The notes under the pieces are model-generated. The model ran no database searches. It was not told the origin of the DNA and worked only from the letters and a program-made list of their open reading frames with translations. 44,975 nt of DNA from Caldilineaceae bacterium SB0661_bin_32 (GTDB lineage Bacteria > Chloroflexota > Anaerolineae > Caldilineales > Caldilineaceae). Within the stretch, counting starts at the first letter, position 1. Every line of letters starts with the position of its first letter. The position numbers and the translations under genes were made by a program. Below, piece after piece: positions 1 through 11,301 of this stretch. The stretch covers positions 1 through 44,975 of the forward strand of contig VXMH01000087.1 in the NCBI GenBank assembly GCA_009841235.1. Reading direction: 5' to 3'.

Positions 1-123
1 ACCCCACAACTCCCTAGGCCTTTTGGTGTGCGGGGCTTGTATTTTTTAATATCTCTTTGGTCATTTTGGGGCGGGGGGGGGTTTGCTACCGGCCGCCCCC
101 CGGCCATATCACCGTTGGAAAAC

Positions 124-1203
124 TCACTGTATGAACTCGTTGGTGTACATCTCTTCCGGCTGGACGAGCCGGTCCACAAAGCCGATACGCAGCAGAAGTT
201 CGGCCACGGTCTGCCATTCGGCATCGGTGGTGGCGCCGGGCTCACCCTGCGGCCGCGGCTGCCAGAAAGGAAGCGAGGCGTCGAACACCAACCGATTGGC
301 GGACTCGTTCTCTCCCCCCGCTTCCGGCACAAAGTTCAACGCGATTGCGAAGGACTCGTCCGGATTGGCGAGGGTATAGGCGACCGACTCCTGCAGGGCG
401 CGCACCATGGCCTCGACCAGCTGCGGCTCCTCCTGCAGGGTGCGTTCGTTGGTAACGAGCCCGTTGGCGGGGATCTGCAGGTATTGATCAAGGGGGATTT
501 GAACGGTTTCGATACCAGCGTTGCCGAGCACGACCGGGCCGTTGACGGCGTAGTCGACCGCCGCGTCCACCAGGTCCTCGCTCACGGCCGAGGCCTGGGT
601 GAAGCCGATGCTCTCCATCTGAATGTCGGCTTCGGTCAGGCCGGCCACATCGAGGAGGGCCCGCAGCGCGATGTAGGTGGCGCCGAAGGGACCCGGTACG
701 CCGACGGTGCGGCCGGCCAGGTCGGCCGGTTCGTGGATGCCGGCGCCGGCCTTGGCAAAAACGGTGACCGGATAGCTGGTATACCAGTTCAGCACGTACC
801 TGACCGGCAACTCCTGCGCGCGGCCGAGCACGAGCTGGTCGCCGCTGGCGATCATGAACTGCAGCTCGTCGGTCGCGACCAGCTTCAGGTAGTCGTTTTC
901 AAAGCCGTAATCCATCGAAAGTTCGACGCCTCTCTCGGCGAAGAAGCCCTTTTCGATCCCGACATAGAAGGGAGCGAACTGGACATTGGGGATGAAGCCG
1001 ACTCCCAACGTGATCGGGCGCAGGCTCTGCGGTTCAGCAGGCGGGGCGGGCGCGATGGGGGTGCAGGCGGCCGCGGCGGCAATCAGCAGCGGCAGCAGAA
1101 GCAGTTTCATCAGGTGGGACAAGCCCGCAGGGCTCCCCGCTGCCGGGCGCGGCAAGACGGAGTTCGCCCGCGCGGTAGGATGACGGTCAGTGTAATGTGT
1201 CAT
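124..1203 (-). CDS. ribY: Riboflavin/flavin ABC transporter substrate-binding lipoprotein (NMT1/THI5-like, RibY type)
   Basis: This is a periplasmic-type binding protein expected to deliver riboflavin or a related flavin precursor to the RibX permease. The mature part begins after a lipoprotein signal: a leucine-rich h-region followed by IAAAAAC with the lipid-attachment Cys, then a Pro/Ala linker. The NMT1/THI5-like fold is suggested by ITLGVGFIPNVQFAPFYVGI, EKGFFAERGVEL, the ASGDQLVLGRAQ segment and GRTVGVPGPFGATY. I chose ATG at 1203 because AGAGGA lies 4 nt upstream. An inner ATG at 1110 would start directly at the signal peptide but has no clear ribosome site, so the long n-region is uncertain. 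It lies 53 nt after ribX in the same FMN-riboswitch unit. The flavin specificity is inferred from that riboswitch; the fold alone would also fit a thiamin-precursor or alkylsulfonate binding protein. No ATPase gene is visible in the 123 nt left before the window edge. Confidence 0.82.
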   Translation of the reverse strand: MTHYTDRHPTARANSVLPRPAAGSPAGLSHLMKLLLLPLLIAAAAACTPIAPAPPAEPQSLRPITLGVGFIPNVQFAPFYVGIEKGFFAERGVELSMDYGFENDYLKLVATDELQFMIASGDQLVLGRAQELPVRYVLNWYTSYPVTVFAKAGAGIHEPADLAGRTVGVPGPFGATYIALRALLDVAGLTEADIQMESIGFTQASAVSEDLVDAAVDYAVNGPVVLGNAGIETVQIPLDQYLQIPANGLVTNERTLQEEPQLVEAMVRALQESVAYTLANPDESFAIALNFVPEAGGENESANRLVFDASLPFWQPRPQGEPGATTDAEWQTVAELLLRIGFVDRLVQPEEMYTNEFIQ

Positions 1204-1256
1204 TCGTTCCTCTGAATATCTGAAGATTAGCGTTTTTCTCATGGAGAGAGCGCCTC

Positions 1257-2156
1257 TCAGTCGCCGTCCTTCAAGCCGAACTGTCTCCAGCGCAGCAGGT
1301 AGCTTTCGAGCAGGGTGACACTCCAATACATCGTCTGGGCGAGCAGCACGATCATGAGCACGGCGACGAAGATCATGGGCGTGTCCAGTACGCCCCGGCC
1401 CAGGTTGATGAGGAATCCCAGCCCTACGTCGGCGCCGACGAACTCGCCCACGACCGCGCCGACGACGGCCAGGATGACGCTCAGCTTGAGGCCGCCGAAG
1501 ATGACGGGCAGGGCGGCGGGCAGCTCCAGCTTCAGGAAGAGCTGGCGGCGGCTGGCGCGCAGCGAGCGCATCAGCTCGCGCAGGTCCGGGTCTACGTTGC
1601 GGATGCCGACGACTGTGCTGACCAGGGTCGGAAAGAAAACCATGATGGTTGTGACGAGCACTTTGCTCAGCAGGCCGCTGCCGAACCAGATGACCAGGAG
1701 CGGTGCGATGGCGACAACCGGGATGGTCTGGCTGGCGACGAGATAGGGGGAGAGAATGCGGTCGAGGGTGCGGCTGCGTCCGAGCCAGTAGCCGAGGACG
1801 AAGGCCAGGGTGAGACCGATCAGCAGGCCGGCGCCGACCTCAGTGACGGTGGCCTTGGCGTGGCGCAGCAGTGAGCCGTCCGCGGCCATCACCAGCGCTT
1901 TTTGAAGTACGTTACCGGGGCGGGGCAGGATAAAGACCGGATAGTCCTGCCAGCGGACAAGCGCCTCCCACAGCAGCAGCGCCCCGCCCAGCACGAACGG
2001 AAAGGCGGCGAGGGCGGGATGACGCGCCACCCAGTCACCGACGTGTCCGGACTTGCGCCGGCGCTGCGGCGCCGTCTGCTCGACTACGGGCGGCGTTCCC
2101 TGGTCTGTGCCTTCATCGGCCGGCGCGCCGGGGAAGAGAATTGAGCTGTCCTTCAT
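1257..2156 (-). CDS. ribX: Riboflavin/flavin ABC transporter permease (RibX type)
   Basis: This 299-residue inner-membrane permease belongs to the BPD_transp_1 (SsuC/TauC/ThiX-like) family. About six hydrophobic segments can be read, including ALAAFPFVLGGALLLW, GAGLLIGLTLAFVLGYWLG, ASQTIPVVAIAPLLVIWFG, VLVTTIMVFFPTLVSTVVG and a C-terminal MIFVAVLMIVLLAQTMY. The cytoplasmic EAA-type loop that docks the ATPase is visible around LRASRRQLFLKLELPAALPV. The first ~45 residues are hydrophilic and rich in Gly/Arg. ATG at 2156 has only a weak AGGA close by. It is the first gene after the FMN riboswitch and its hairpin, and is followed by ribY. The family is clear; flavin as substrate is inferred from the riboswitch and from the RibXY pairs described in Chloroflexota. 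No ATP-binding subunit is present in the window. Confidence 0.85.
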   Translation of the reverse strand: MKDSSILFPGAPADEGTDQGTPPVVEQTAPQRRRKSGHVGDWVARHPALAAFPFVLGGALLLWEALVRWQDYPVFILPRPGNVLQKALVMAADGSLLRHAKATVTEVGAGLLIGLTLAFVLGYWLGRSRTLDRILSPYLVASQTIPVVAIAPLLVIWFGSGLLSKVLVTTIMVFFPTLVSTVVGIRNVDPDLRELMRSLRASRRQLFLKLELPAALPVIFGGLKLSVILAVVGAVVGEFVGADVGLGFLINLGRGVLDTPMIFVAVLMIVLLAQTMYWSVTLLESYLLRWRQFGLKDGD

Positions 2157-2172
2157 CGTCCTGCTTTGCCTT

Positions 2173-2211
2173 GAAAATCAAATGACCCGAAGCGAATGAT
2201 TGCTTCGGGTC
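2173..2211 (-). terminator. Intrinsic terminator-like hairpin in the ribX leader
   Basis: A perfect 10-bp inverted repeat (GACCCGAAGC / GCTTCGGGTC, arms 2202-2211 and 2184-2193, 8-nt loop) is followed on the minus strand by a T-rich stretch, ATTTGATTTT. It lies between the FMN riboswitch and the ribX start codon, where a riboswitch-controlled terminator is expected. The T tract is interrupted by A and G, so strength is uncertain. Confidence 0.65.
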
Positions 2212-2423
2212 CCTTGCGCAGTGCAGCCACCGAGCTCCCGACGTGCGCCGAGAACTGCCATCCGCAACGGCCGGCGTGCGCGTACGGCTCGCGGAACGCG
2301 CGCCCTCTACACAAAACAGCCCGAGATACAGATACGTACCCCGGGCGTTGCGCGCAGCAGCCACTGCGAATAGCTAAAGAGAACGGGAACAACGCACGCA
2401 ATGGCATTGCCCTCGCTCTTTGC

Positions 2424-2598
<175 letters not shown>

Positions 2599-2620
2599 AG
2601 GTTATGCAGTTGTTGGAGTC

Positions 2621-2650
2621 ATTATGACAGAGTGTTGCGGCGCGCGTCAA
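2621..2650 (-). promoter_or_regulatory. Sigma70-type promoter for the FMN riboswitch-ribXY unit
   Basis: The minus strand reads TTGACG (2645-2650), an 18-nt spacer, then CATAAT (2621-2626). Transcription would start near 2614, about 16 nt before the riboswitch P1 helix. This makes ribXY a unit separate from lysS, whose stop codon is at 2747. A small 6-bp hairpin (2673-2688) between lysS and this promoter lacks a T tract. Confidence 0.65.
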
Positions 2651-2746
2651 ACTGCAGTTGTCAGTTGTTAGAGACGGCAGGAGCCGTCAAGCGCCGTTTG
2701 CGGGCCGAAATGTACCAATTCTTCAAGATGGTGAGGGGTAGACGGG

Positions 2747-4321
2747 TCAGGCGTCGGATGCGGGGAGGGCGACTGCGTCGGCCGGCTCTTGGGCGTCGGG
2801 GGCGGCGTCAGGTTGGGTCGTGTGGTCGATTTCGCGGAGGTGGGGGAAGAGGATGACCTCGCGAATTGTGTCGCGGTTGGTGAGCAGCATGGTGAGGCGG
2901 TCGATGCCCATGCCGAAGCCGCCGGTGGGCGGCATGCCATAGCTGAGCGCTTCCACGTAGTCGATGTCGACGGGGTGCGCCTCTTCGTCGCCTTGCGCGG
3001 CGCGGTAGTTTTCGTCGAGGAAGCGCTGCAGCTGGTCGACGGGATCGTTGAGCTCGGTGAATGCGTTGCAGAGCTCCATGCCGGCGGCGAAGCCTTCAAA
3101 GCGCTCGACCAGGCGCCCGTTCTCCGGCATCCCTTTGGCGAGCGGACTGACTTCGCGCGGGTAGTCGACCAGAAAGGTGGGCTGAATCAGCTTGGGTTCG
3201 CAGAATTTGGAGAGCAGCTGGTCCACGAGCTGGCCCCAGTTGTCCTCGCCGGCGGCGTCGATGCCGCGGCTGCGCATCTCGGCACGGAGGCTGCCGGCAT
3301 CGGTGAACTGTTCGTAGTCGATGCCGGATGCGTCCAGGATAGCCTGGCGGAGGGGGAGGCGCGGCCAGGGCGGTGTGAAATCGATGGTGTGCTCCTGCCA
3401 GGTAACAAGCGGGCTGCCGGCCACCTGTTCGGCGGTGAAGGCGACCATCTCCTCGGTGCGCCGCATGACGTCTTCGTAGTCGACGTAGGCCTCGTAGAAC
3501 TCCAGTTGGGTAAATTCCGGATTGTGCTTGAAGCTGACGCCTTCATTGCGGAAGTCGCGGCCGATTTCGTAGACGGCGGGAAAACCGCCGACGATCAGTC
3601 GCTTCAGGTAGAGCTCGAAGCTGATGCGCAGATAGAGGTCCTGGTGGAGCTGGTTATGGTGTGTGACGAAGGGCTGTGCGGCGGCGCCGCCGTAGAGCGG
3701 TTGCAGGATCGGCGTCTCGACTTCGAGGAAGCCGGCGTCGTCGAGGTAGGTACGCAGGGCGCGCACGACCACGGCCCGGTCGCGGAACAGGGAGCGTGCA
3801 TCTTCGTTGGCCAGCAGGTCCACATAGCGCCGCCGGTAGCGAACTTCTGGATCGCGCACGCCGTGCCATTTGTCGGGCATCGGTTTGAGGGCTTTGGCCA
3901 GGAAGGTGATCTCCCGGACAGTGATGCTCAGCTCGCCGCTGCGGGTGACGGAGAGAGGGCCGCTGGCGCTGATGAAGTCGCCGAGATCGATGAGGCGTTT
4001 CCAGACTTCGTTGTACCAGCCGTCGGGCAGGCTGTCGCGCTGGACGAAGAGTTGAATCTGCGCGCTGCCGTCGTCCAGGTCGGCGAAGCTGACCTTGCCC
4101 ATCACGCGGATGCGCTTGAGGCGGCCGGCCACGGACACGACCGGCTGCTCCTCGGCGCTGTCGTCATAGAGGGCGCGGGCTGCGGCGATCGTATGGGAGC
4201 GGTTCACGCGCGCCGGATAGGGGTCGATCCCGCGAGCGCGCAGGGCATCCAGCTTCTGCAGGCGACTCTGCTCCTGATCGCTCAGGTTTTCCGGGTCGAA
4301 CAGTTCGCTGGCGTCTCTCAC
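2747..4321 (-). CDS. lysS: Lysine--tRNA ligase, class II
   Basis: It charges tRNA-Lys with lysine in the cytoplasm. The 524-residue protein has an N-terminal OB-fold anticodon-binding domain (about residues 60-145, with VSVAGRLKRIRVMGK and ADLDDGSAQIQLFV) followed by the class II catalytic core. Motif 2 is FRNEGVSFKHNPEFTQLEFYEAY-like at about 257-279, and motif 3 is GFGMGIDRLTML at about 468-479. After the usual ILFPHLRE end there is an extra Ala/Pro/Asp-rich tail of about 25 residues. Translation starts at GTG 4321, with AGGAACAGG just upstream. It follows greA by 72 nt with no terminator between, so the two are probably co-transcribed, an arrangement common in several phyla. The family is certain; the tail is probably dispensable. 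Confidence 0.97.
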   Translation of the reverse strand: MRDASELFDPENLSDQEQSRLQKLDALRARGIDPYPARVNRSHTIAAARALYDDSAEEQPVVSVAGRLKRIRVMGKVSFADLDDGSAQIQLFVQRDSLPDGWYNEVWKRLIDLGDFISASGPLSVTRSGELSITVREITFLAKALKPMPDKWHGVRDPEVRYRRRYVDLLANEDARSLFRDRAVVVRALRTYLDDAGFLEVETPILQPLYGGAAAQPFVTHHNQLHQDLYLRISFELYLKRLIVGGFPAVYEIGRDFRNEGVSFKHNPEFTQLEFYEAYVDYEDVMRRTEEMVAFTAEQVAGSPLVTWQEHTIDFTPPWPRLPLRQAILDASGIDYEQFTDAGSLRAEMRSRGIDAAGEDNWGQLVDQLLSKFCEPKLIQPTFLVDYPREVSPLAKGMPENGRLVERFEGFAAGMELCNAFTELNDPVDQLQRFLDENYRAAQGDEEAHPVDIDYVEALSYGMPPTGGFGMGIDRLTMLLTNRDTIREVILFPHLREIDHTTQPDAAPDAQEPADAVALPASDA

Positions 4322-4393
4322 AGTACCTGTTCCTATACCTGTTTCTGGCTAGTCGGCCGGGGCGGCTGCAGGCTTACGGGCAGAGGGGGCTCG

Positions 4394-4867
4394 TTATTCG
4401 ACGCGGACGATCTCGAACTCGATTTCGCCCGCCGGAGCATCGACGCGAACAACGTCTCCTGCCGTGCGGCCAATCAGCGCCTTGCCGATAGGGCTCTCGT
4501 TGCTGATACGCCCATTGCTCGGATCGGTTTCGGTCGAGCCGACGATGGTGTAGATCTCTTCGTCGTCGTAGCCGTTTTCCCTGACGACAACGCTACGCCC
4601 CAGGGCGACCTGGTCATCGGGCGTCTGGGTATCGTCGATGATATGGGCGTTGTGGATCTTGACCTTGAGCTCCCGGATGCGCCCTTCGACAAAGGCTTGC
4701 GCGTTTTTGGCTTCGTCGTAGCCGGCATTTTCTCGCAGGTCGCCTTCGGCCTTGGCTTCGGCGATCTGCTGGGCGATCTGTTGCCGCCGTTCACCGACTA
4801 GATAGTCCAGCTCCTCTTGCAGAGCATCGAGACCGCTTTGGGTCAGATAGACAGGACTTTCACTCAT
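4394..4867 (-). CDS. greA: Transcription elongation factor GreA
   Basis: GreA enters the secondary channel of RNA polymerase and stimulates cleavage of backtracked transcripts. The protein is 157 residues, the usual length. It has an N-terminal coiled coil carrying the functional acidic tip in GDLRENAGYDEAKNAQ, and a C-terminal FKBP-like domain with the NESPIGKALIGR signature typical of GreA. ATG at 4867 is preferred over the longer frame because MSESPVYLTQSGLDALQEEL matches the family's N-terminus. It is the first gene of the greA-lysS pair, with a good minus-strand promoter about 140 nt upstream. Confidence 0.96.
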   Translation of the reverse strand: MSESPVYLTQSGLDALQEELDYLVGERRQQIAQQIAEAKAEGDLRENAGYDEAKNAQAFVEGRIRELKVKIHNAHIIDDTQTPDDQVALGRSVVVRENGYDDEEIYTIVGSTETDPSNGRISNESPIGKALIGRTAGDVVRVDAPAGEIEFEIVRVE

Positions 4868-5013
4868 AGCTCTTACTCGCTGGTTGCGCGAATACTTCTT
4901 TCGCACAAATAGAGAGGACGCGGTCAAGGGCGTGTGAATCTGCCGCCCTCAGCAGCGACCTCTGGAAAGTAAACGCCGACCCGGATCGTCAGGTCGGCTC
5001 TCGATCTGTTAGG

Positions 5014-5041
5014 ATTATACCTGAATTTTCGGTAAATGCAA
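5014..5041 (-). promoter_or_regulatory. Sigma70-type promoter for greA-lysS
   Basis: The minus strand carries a perfect -10 box TATAAT (5014-5019), a 16-nt spacer and TTGCAT as -35 (5036-5041). The expected start is near 5007, leaving a leader of about 140 nt before greA. The leader contains a short GC-rich inverted pair (GCCGACC / GGTCGGC) but no recognised element. Confidence 0.65.
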
Positions 5042-5211
5042 ACTAGTGGACAGTTGTTGTACATCCCAGAACGGGGGACATTTCCAGCTGTCTGGGAGAA
5101 ACTGCTCTGGGGTCCGCAGTTCACTACACTGAATGTCCTCAAAACTGGGAAACTTCCGCTTTCGGGAGATACGGCGTTACTGTCCACGAACCGCTCCTGT
5201 ACCCCGACCAC

Positions 5212-6033
5212 ATGAACTTCGATCCTTTCGCCCGTTTCTACGAGGGCGATTACCGCGACTACAGGGATGACATTCCGCTCGTCCTGAAGACGGCGCGCGC
5301 GGCCGGGCGCGTTGCGCTGGAGCTTGGCTGCGGGACCGGCCGCGTGCTGCTGCCTCTGGCGGACGACGGCTGTCAGGTCATCGGACTTGACACGAGCGCG
5401 GCGCTGCTGGCGATCGCTCGCGGCAAGTTGGCAAAGCACGGCTATGCGTCCGAGACAGCGGCAGACAGGCTGGCGCCGGTCAGATTGGTGCAGGCGGATA
5501 TGACCCGTTTTCAGCTGGCGGAGAGGGAGATTGACTTCGCCTTTGTGGTCAGCAATACGCTGATGCACGTGACGACCCAGGCCGAGCAGTTGAAGGCGCT
5601 GCAGTGCGCACACCGCCATCTGCGCGTGGGCGGTCTGCTGCTGATCGATCTGTTCAACCCGGACATAGCCTATCTGGAGGCGATATCGGGCAACCAGGAG
5701 CTGGCGGACTGGTGGGATGACGAGGAAAGCGGCGCGCAGGTGTTGAAGTGGTCAGTTCGCTACCTGGACGCGGCCCGGCAGCTGCAGGAAACGGTCTTTG
5801 TGTACGAGGAGGTTTTTCCCGACGGGCGCAACGAGCAGACGCGGCTTGCTTTTCCGTTGCGTTACTGGTGGCCCGACGAGGGGGCCCTGCTGCTGGAGCA
5901 GGCAGGGTTTGCGGTGGATGAGCTGTACGGCGACTTCGACGGCAGCCCCTATCGACCTGACAGCGAGCGCCTGATCTTCATCGCGCGGAAAAAGCCAGCG
6001 GCTCGCGGCGATGCAGGCCGCGAGCCGCTGTAG
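5212..6033 (+). CDS. Class I SAM-dependent methyltransferase
   Basis: This 273-residue soluble protein has a Methyltransf_25-like Rossmann domain. Motif I is VALELGCGTGRVLLPL (about residues 35-50), followed by the acidic strand end CQVIGLDTS, then VQADMTRFQL for motif II and a post-motif GGLLLIDLFNP. The C-terminal part contains strands typical of small-molecule methyltransferases (FVYEEVFPDGRNEQTRLAFPLRYW). The substrate cannot be told from sequence. The gene is isolated on the plus strand between the divergent greA unit and the convergent nrdJ, from which it is separated by 3 nt. No clear Shine-Dalgarno precedes ATG 5212, so the start is plausible but not proven. Its last ~12 codons also form the nrdJ terminator hairpin. 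Confidence 0.85.
   Translation: MNFDPFARFYEGDYRDYRDDIPLVLKTARAAGRVALELGCGTGRVLLPLADDGCQVIGLDTSAALLAIARGKLAKHGYASETAADRLAPVRLVQADMTRFQLAEREIDFAFVVSNTLMHVTTQAEQLKALQCAHRHLRVGGLLLIDLFNPDIAYLEAISGNQELADWWDDEESGAQVLKWSVRYLDAARQLQETVFVYEEVFPDGRNEQTRLAFPLRYWWPDEGALLLEQAGFAVDELYGDFDGSPYRPDSERLIFIARKKPAARGDAGREPL
5989..6030 (-). terminator. Rho-independent terminator of nrdJ, inside the methyltransferase 3' end
   Basis: A 13-bp perfect stem (arms 5996-6008 and 6018-6030, 9-nt loop) is followed on the minus strand by GC then TTTTT. It begins 6 nt after the nrdJ stop codon. On the plus strand the same bases encode the last residues of the methyltransferase, up to its TAG at 6031. Confidence 0.85.
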
Positions 6034-6036
6034 GGG

Positions 6037-8607
<2,571 letters not shown>

Positions 8608-8732
8608 CGGGATGCTCCTTAGGAAAAGATAAAAAGCGGAAATGAATTCGTGCTGGTGAATCGTAGGACGCCAGAAAGCAGCTTTCTGTTCCATATTGGA
8701 ACAAATGAACTGGAAAGTCAACCACCAATTGT

Positions 8733-9239
8733 TCAGCTCGCGGACGTTCTTTGCGGAGGTTCGAACCGTCCGTTGGCATCACCATTCAGTTCGCTGCGTC
8801 CCATCAACCGGTCGACTTCAGATCGGACTTCACTCAGATCGTTAAAATCGAGGTAGACACTGGCGAACCGGATATAGGCCACCTGATCGACATCGGCCAG
8901 CTGGTCGAGCACGAGATTGCCGATCATTTCGCTTGTGACCTCTGCGCGCCCCAGGCGTTGAATTTGGTCCTCGACGTAGTTGGCAATGCTCTGCATGCGC
9001 TCGCTGCTGACGGGCCGTTTGACAGAGGCGATGCGGATACCGGCAAGCAGTTTTTGAGAATCGAAGGGTTCACGGTGGCCGTCCCGTTTGGAGACGAGCA
9101 GACTGGGCGCAATATGCTCATAGGTAGTGAAGCGCTGCTCGCAATCCAAGCATTTACGGCGGCGGCGGACCGTCTCTCCTCTGTCCCGCGTATCGATTAC
9201 CTGGTGTTTGCCATGTCCGCAATGGGGGCATTGCATCAT
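8733..9239 (-). CDS. nrdR: Transcriptional repressor NrdR
   Basis: NrdR senses ATP/dATP and represses ribonucleotide reductase genes by binding paired NrdR boxes. The 168-residue protein has the N-terminal zinc ribbon with MQCPHCG, a second Cys pair in [14 protein letters not shown], and a central ATP-cone (about residues 49-135, with [18 protein letters not shown] and [16 protein letters not shown]). The C-terminus has a ~15-residue polar tail. Two tandem ATGs (9239 and 9236) are possible starts; GAGAGACGG lies upstream. It lies just upstream of nrdJ in the same orientation. Two NrdR-box-like palindromes sit on its own promoter, so it likely controls itself and nrdJ. Confidence 0.97.
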   Translation of the reverse strand: MMQCPHCGHGKHQVIDTRDRGETVRRRRKCLDCEQRFTTYEHIAPSLLVSKRDGHREPFDSQKLLAGIRIASVKRPVSSERMQSIANYVEDQIQRLGRAEVTSEMIGNLVLDQLADVDQVAYIRFASVYLDFNDLSEVRSEVDRLMGRSELNGDANGRFEPPQRTSAS

Positions 9240-9363
9240 CCGTCTCTCGATCAGTCGGCGTAGCTGGTCTTGGGAGCGCGGTTTCCCCAGCTCAATTCGG
9301 TTCAGACGGGTTCAGTTCGCCGTCCCTCGACAACTTCGCAAGTACAGATTTCGTTCGGGGAAC

Positions 9364-9411
9364 AACCTACATACTGTATCATGCAACATCGGGAGATACA
9401 ATATATAGTAC
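9364..9411. promoter_or_regulatory. Pair of NrdR-box-like operators
   Basis: Two 16-bp sites resemble the NrdR box ACACWATATATWGTGT. The site at 9396-9411 (ATACAATATATAGTAC) matches 13 of 16 positions. The site at 9364-9379 (AACCTACATACTGTAT) matches 11 of 16. Their centres are 32 bp apart, three helical turns, which is the spacing known for functional NrdR box pairs. They lie upstream of nrdR and cover the -35 and -10 of the candidate promoter. Confidence 0.75.
9373..9401 (-). promoter_or_regulatory. Candidate promoter of nrdR-nrdJ
   Basis: The minus strand has TTGTAT (9396-9401), exactly 17 nt, then TACAGT (9373-9378). The -35 lies in the upstream NrdR-like box and the -10 in the downstream one, so a bound repressor would block polymerase. 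The leader to nrdR is about 127 nt. The -10 is only a moderate match. Confidence 0.5.
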
Positions 9412-9603
9412 AACGATGCTTGCGCGCTTATTTCAGAACGTCAGCATAGATATATCACAATCCGGGGCGACGCGCAAACAGGTATTGGGGCGACAGGCAT
9501 TGATTTCGTATACCAATACGCGCAGTCCTGTAACGGCGGAATGGGAGTGCAGCAGAGTGAAATGGGCGCCTTCCGACCGCGCAGTTTTCTCCTCGTACGA
9601 GGC

Positions 9604-9637
9604 AAAAAAAGAGAGCCTCGGCATCGCCGGGCTCTCT
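9604..9637 (-). terminator. Rho-independent terminator of ftsZ and the dcw cluster
   Basis: On the minus strand an 8-bp outer stem (AGAGAGCC / GGCTCTCT, with partial inner pairing of CGG and CCG) is followed immediately by a run of seven T. It begins about 36 nt after the ftsZ stop and separates the cell-division cluster from nrdR-nrdJ. Positions 9412-9603 between it and the nrdR promoter hold nothing I can recognise. Confidence 0.9.
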
Positions 9638-9673
9638 GGACAGTTGTATTTGATGTACTTTATGCTTGGGGCG

Positions 9674-10855
9674 CTACTGGCCGTTGTTGTTCTTGGCGCG
9701 ACGCAGAAAAGCCGGAATGTCCAGGTCTTCCCGGTCGAAGGAACGAACGGGGAAGTCGATTGGTTCTTTGGGCTTCGGCTGCTGTGGCTGTGACTGGGCA
9801 GGTTGGCTCGGCGAGGGTTGGGTTACGCCGGTCTGCCGGACGCTGCCCGCGGCAGGCTGCCGGGTTGAAGCGGGCTGCTGTTCCGGACGGCGGCTTTTGT
9901 CGAAGCCGGTGGCAATGACGGTCATATGGAGCTCGTCCTCCATACTGTCATCGATGACGGCGCCGAAGATGATATTCGCTTCGGGATGGGCGTTGGCCTT
10001 GATCATCTCGGCGGCCTCATTGACCTCGAACAGGCTCAGATCGTCGCCGCCCTTGACATTGAAGAGAATGCCCTGGGCGCCCTCGATCGACACATCCAGC
10101 AACGAGCTGTGAATGGCCTGCTGGGCGGCTTCCTGGGCGCGGTTTTCGCCGCTGGCGCGGCCGATGGACATCAGGGCAGCGCCGCCGTCGATCATGATAG
10201 AGCGCACGTCGGCGAAGTCCAGGTTGATCAGACCGGGCACGGTGATCAGTTCACTGATGCCCTGGATGCCCTGCCGCAGGACATCGTCGGCGACGATGAA
10301 CGATTCACGGATGCCGGTGGTCTTGTCCAGGATATGCAGGAGCCGATCATTGGGGACGGTGATCAGAGTATCGACGGATTCGCGCAGGCGGCCCATCGTG
10401 CTTTCGGCGATGCGGCGGCGCTGCGTGCCTTCGAAGTTGAAGGGTTTGGTAACGACGCCGATTGTCAGCGCGCCCAGTTCTCGTGCGATGGAGGAGATGA
10501 CCGGAGCCGCGCCGGAACCCGTACCGCCGCCCAGACCGGCGGTCACGAAAACCATATCCGCGCCATCGAACAGCTGCTCGATCTCTTCGCGGCTCTCCTC
10601 GGCTGCCCGCAGGCCGATTTCCGGCTTTCCGCCGGACCCAAGCCCTTTGGTCAATTTGTCTCCAATCCGCACACGCTGCGGCGCGTTGGAGAGCATCAAG
10701 GCCTGTGCATCGGTATTGACGGCAATAAACTCTACGCCCTGAACGTCTGCCTCGATCATGCGGTTGACCGCATTTTGTCCGCCGCCACCAACGCCGACAA
10801 CTTTAATCTGGGCAAAGTTGTCTACAAATTGTGAGGCGCTACTCCGTCTCGTCAT
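9674..10855 (-). CDS. ftsZ: Cell division protein FtsZ
   Basis: FtsZ is the tubulin-like GTPase that polymerises into the Z ring. The 393-residue protein shows the N-terminal [15 protein letters not shown] nucleotide loop, the tubulin signature GGGTGSG at residues 109-115, and the T7 synergy loop [10 protein letters not shown] at 211-220 that completes the GTPase site of the next subunit. After the globular domain there is a Gln/Pro/Ser-rich linker of about 45 residues. The end, [10 protein letters not shown], is the conserved tail that binds FtsA and other partners. ATG 10855 has a strong AAAGGAG 8 nt upstream. It is the last gene of the dcw cluster, separated from ftsA by an unusually long 605-bp spacer, so it probably has its own promoter. 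Confidence 0.98.
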   Translation of the reverse strand: MTRRSSASQFVDNFAQIKVVGVGGGGQNAVNRMIEADVQGVEFIAVNTDAQALMLSNAPQRVRIGDKLTKGLGSGGKPEIGLRAAEESREEIEQLFDGADMVFVTAGLGGGTGSGAAPVISSIARELGALTIGVVTKPFNFEGTQRRRIAESTMGRLRESVDTLITVPNDRLLHILDKTTGIRESFIVADDVLRQGIQGISELITVPGLINLDFADVRSIMIDGGAALMSIGRASGENRAQEAAQQAIHSSLLDVSIEGAQGILFNVKGGDDLSLFEVNEAAEMIKANAHPEANIIFGAVIDDSMEDELHMTVIATGFDKSRRPEQQPASTRQPAAGSVRQTGVTQPSPSQPAQSQPQQPKPKEPIDFPVRSFDREDLDIPAFLRRAKNNNGQ

Positions 10856-11134
10856 AAATTGGTCTCCTTTAACGGCTGGCAGACATTCTCCGGCTCGCTT
10901 TCTGGTAATTGCACTTGCCGTGGCGATACCAAAAGCTGCGTTCTCACCGCTGTATCAGAATTGTTCCATCGTACTACACCTGAAATCGAATGCAAAGTCT
11001 CTGAATTGGGGGCGGCCCCACGAAAGGACCCAAATTGGAGGGTGTTTCAGGCCGATCTCAGGACAAATACTCTGGAATCCGGCAGGATGCCATTTCCGGC
11101 TGTTGCCGGACTGATTTGGGATTTATTCTTGACT

Positions 11135-11157
11135 ATATGCCTACGATCCATCTACGA
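11135..11157. repeat. Duplicated 23-bp element, copy 1
   Basis: The plus strand reads ATATGCCTACGATCCATC followed by TACGA. It matches copy 2 at 22 of 23 positions. Within it, CTACGA occurs twice at an 11-bp period (same helix face), as would suit a dimeric DNA-binding protein. Confidence 0.8.
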
Positions 11158-11301
11158 AATACCCACTTTGTGCCGCCAGCCCCGCAAAATACGAGAAACG
11201 GCAGGCCAAAAGGGGGTTCTTCTCCGTCTCTTTGGCGGGGACAATCTCTGCGCGCGGCCGGTCTGTGAGCCGGCCAGACACCGTTGCATCTGTTCTCTGC
11301 A

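Noticed and set aside
2673..2688. Terminator of lysS
   Set aside because: The 6-bp hairpin GACGGC/GCCGTC has no T tract on the minus strand.
2789..4801. 670-codon plus-strand open frame across lysS and greA
   Set aside because: It is the complement of two certain genes in a GC-rich region; its translation has no family motif and is rich in Val/Ala/Glu/Asp as expected of an antisense shadow.
5060..5100. Inverted repeat TCCCAG/CTGGGA upstream of the methyltransferase
   Set aside because: Short, with a long loop and no promoter elements at a sensible distance; no support as an operator.
8608..8732. Possible cobalamin riboswitch before nrdJ
   Set aside because: The 125-nt gap is too short and the B12-box sequence is not seen.
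9416..9793. 125-codon plus-strand open frame between nrdR and ftsZ
   Set aside because: Its second half is antisense to the ftsZ 3' end and terminator; the first half has no family resemblance or ribosome site.
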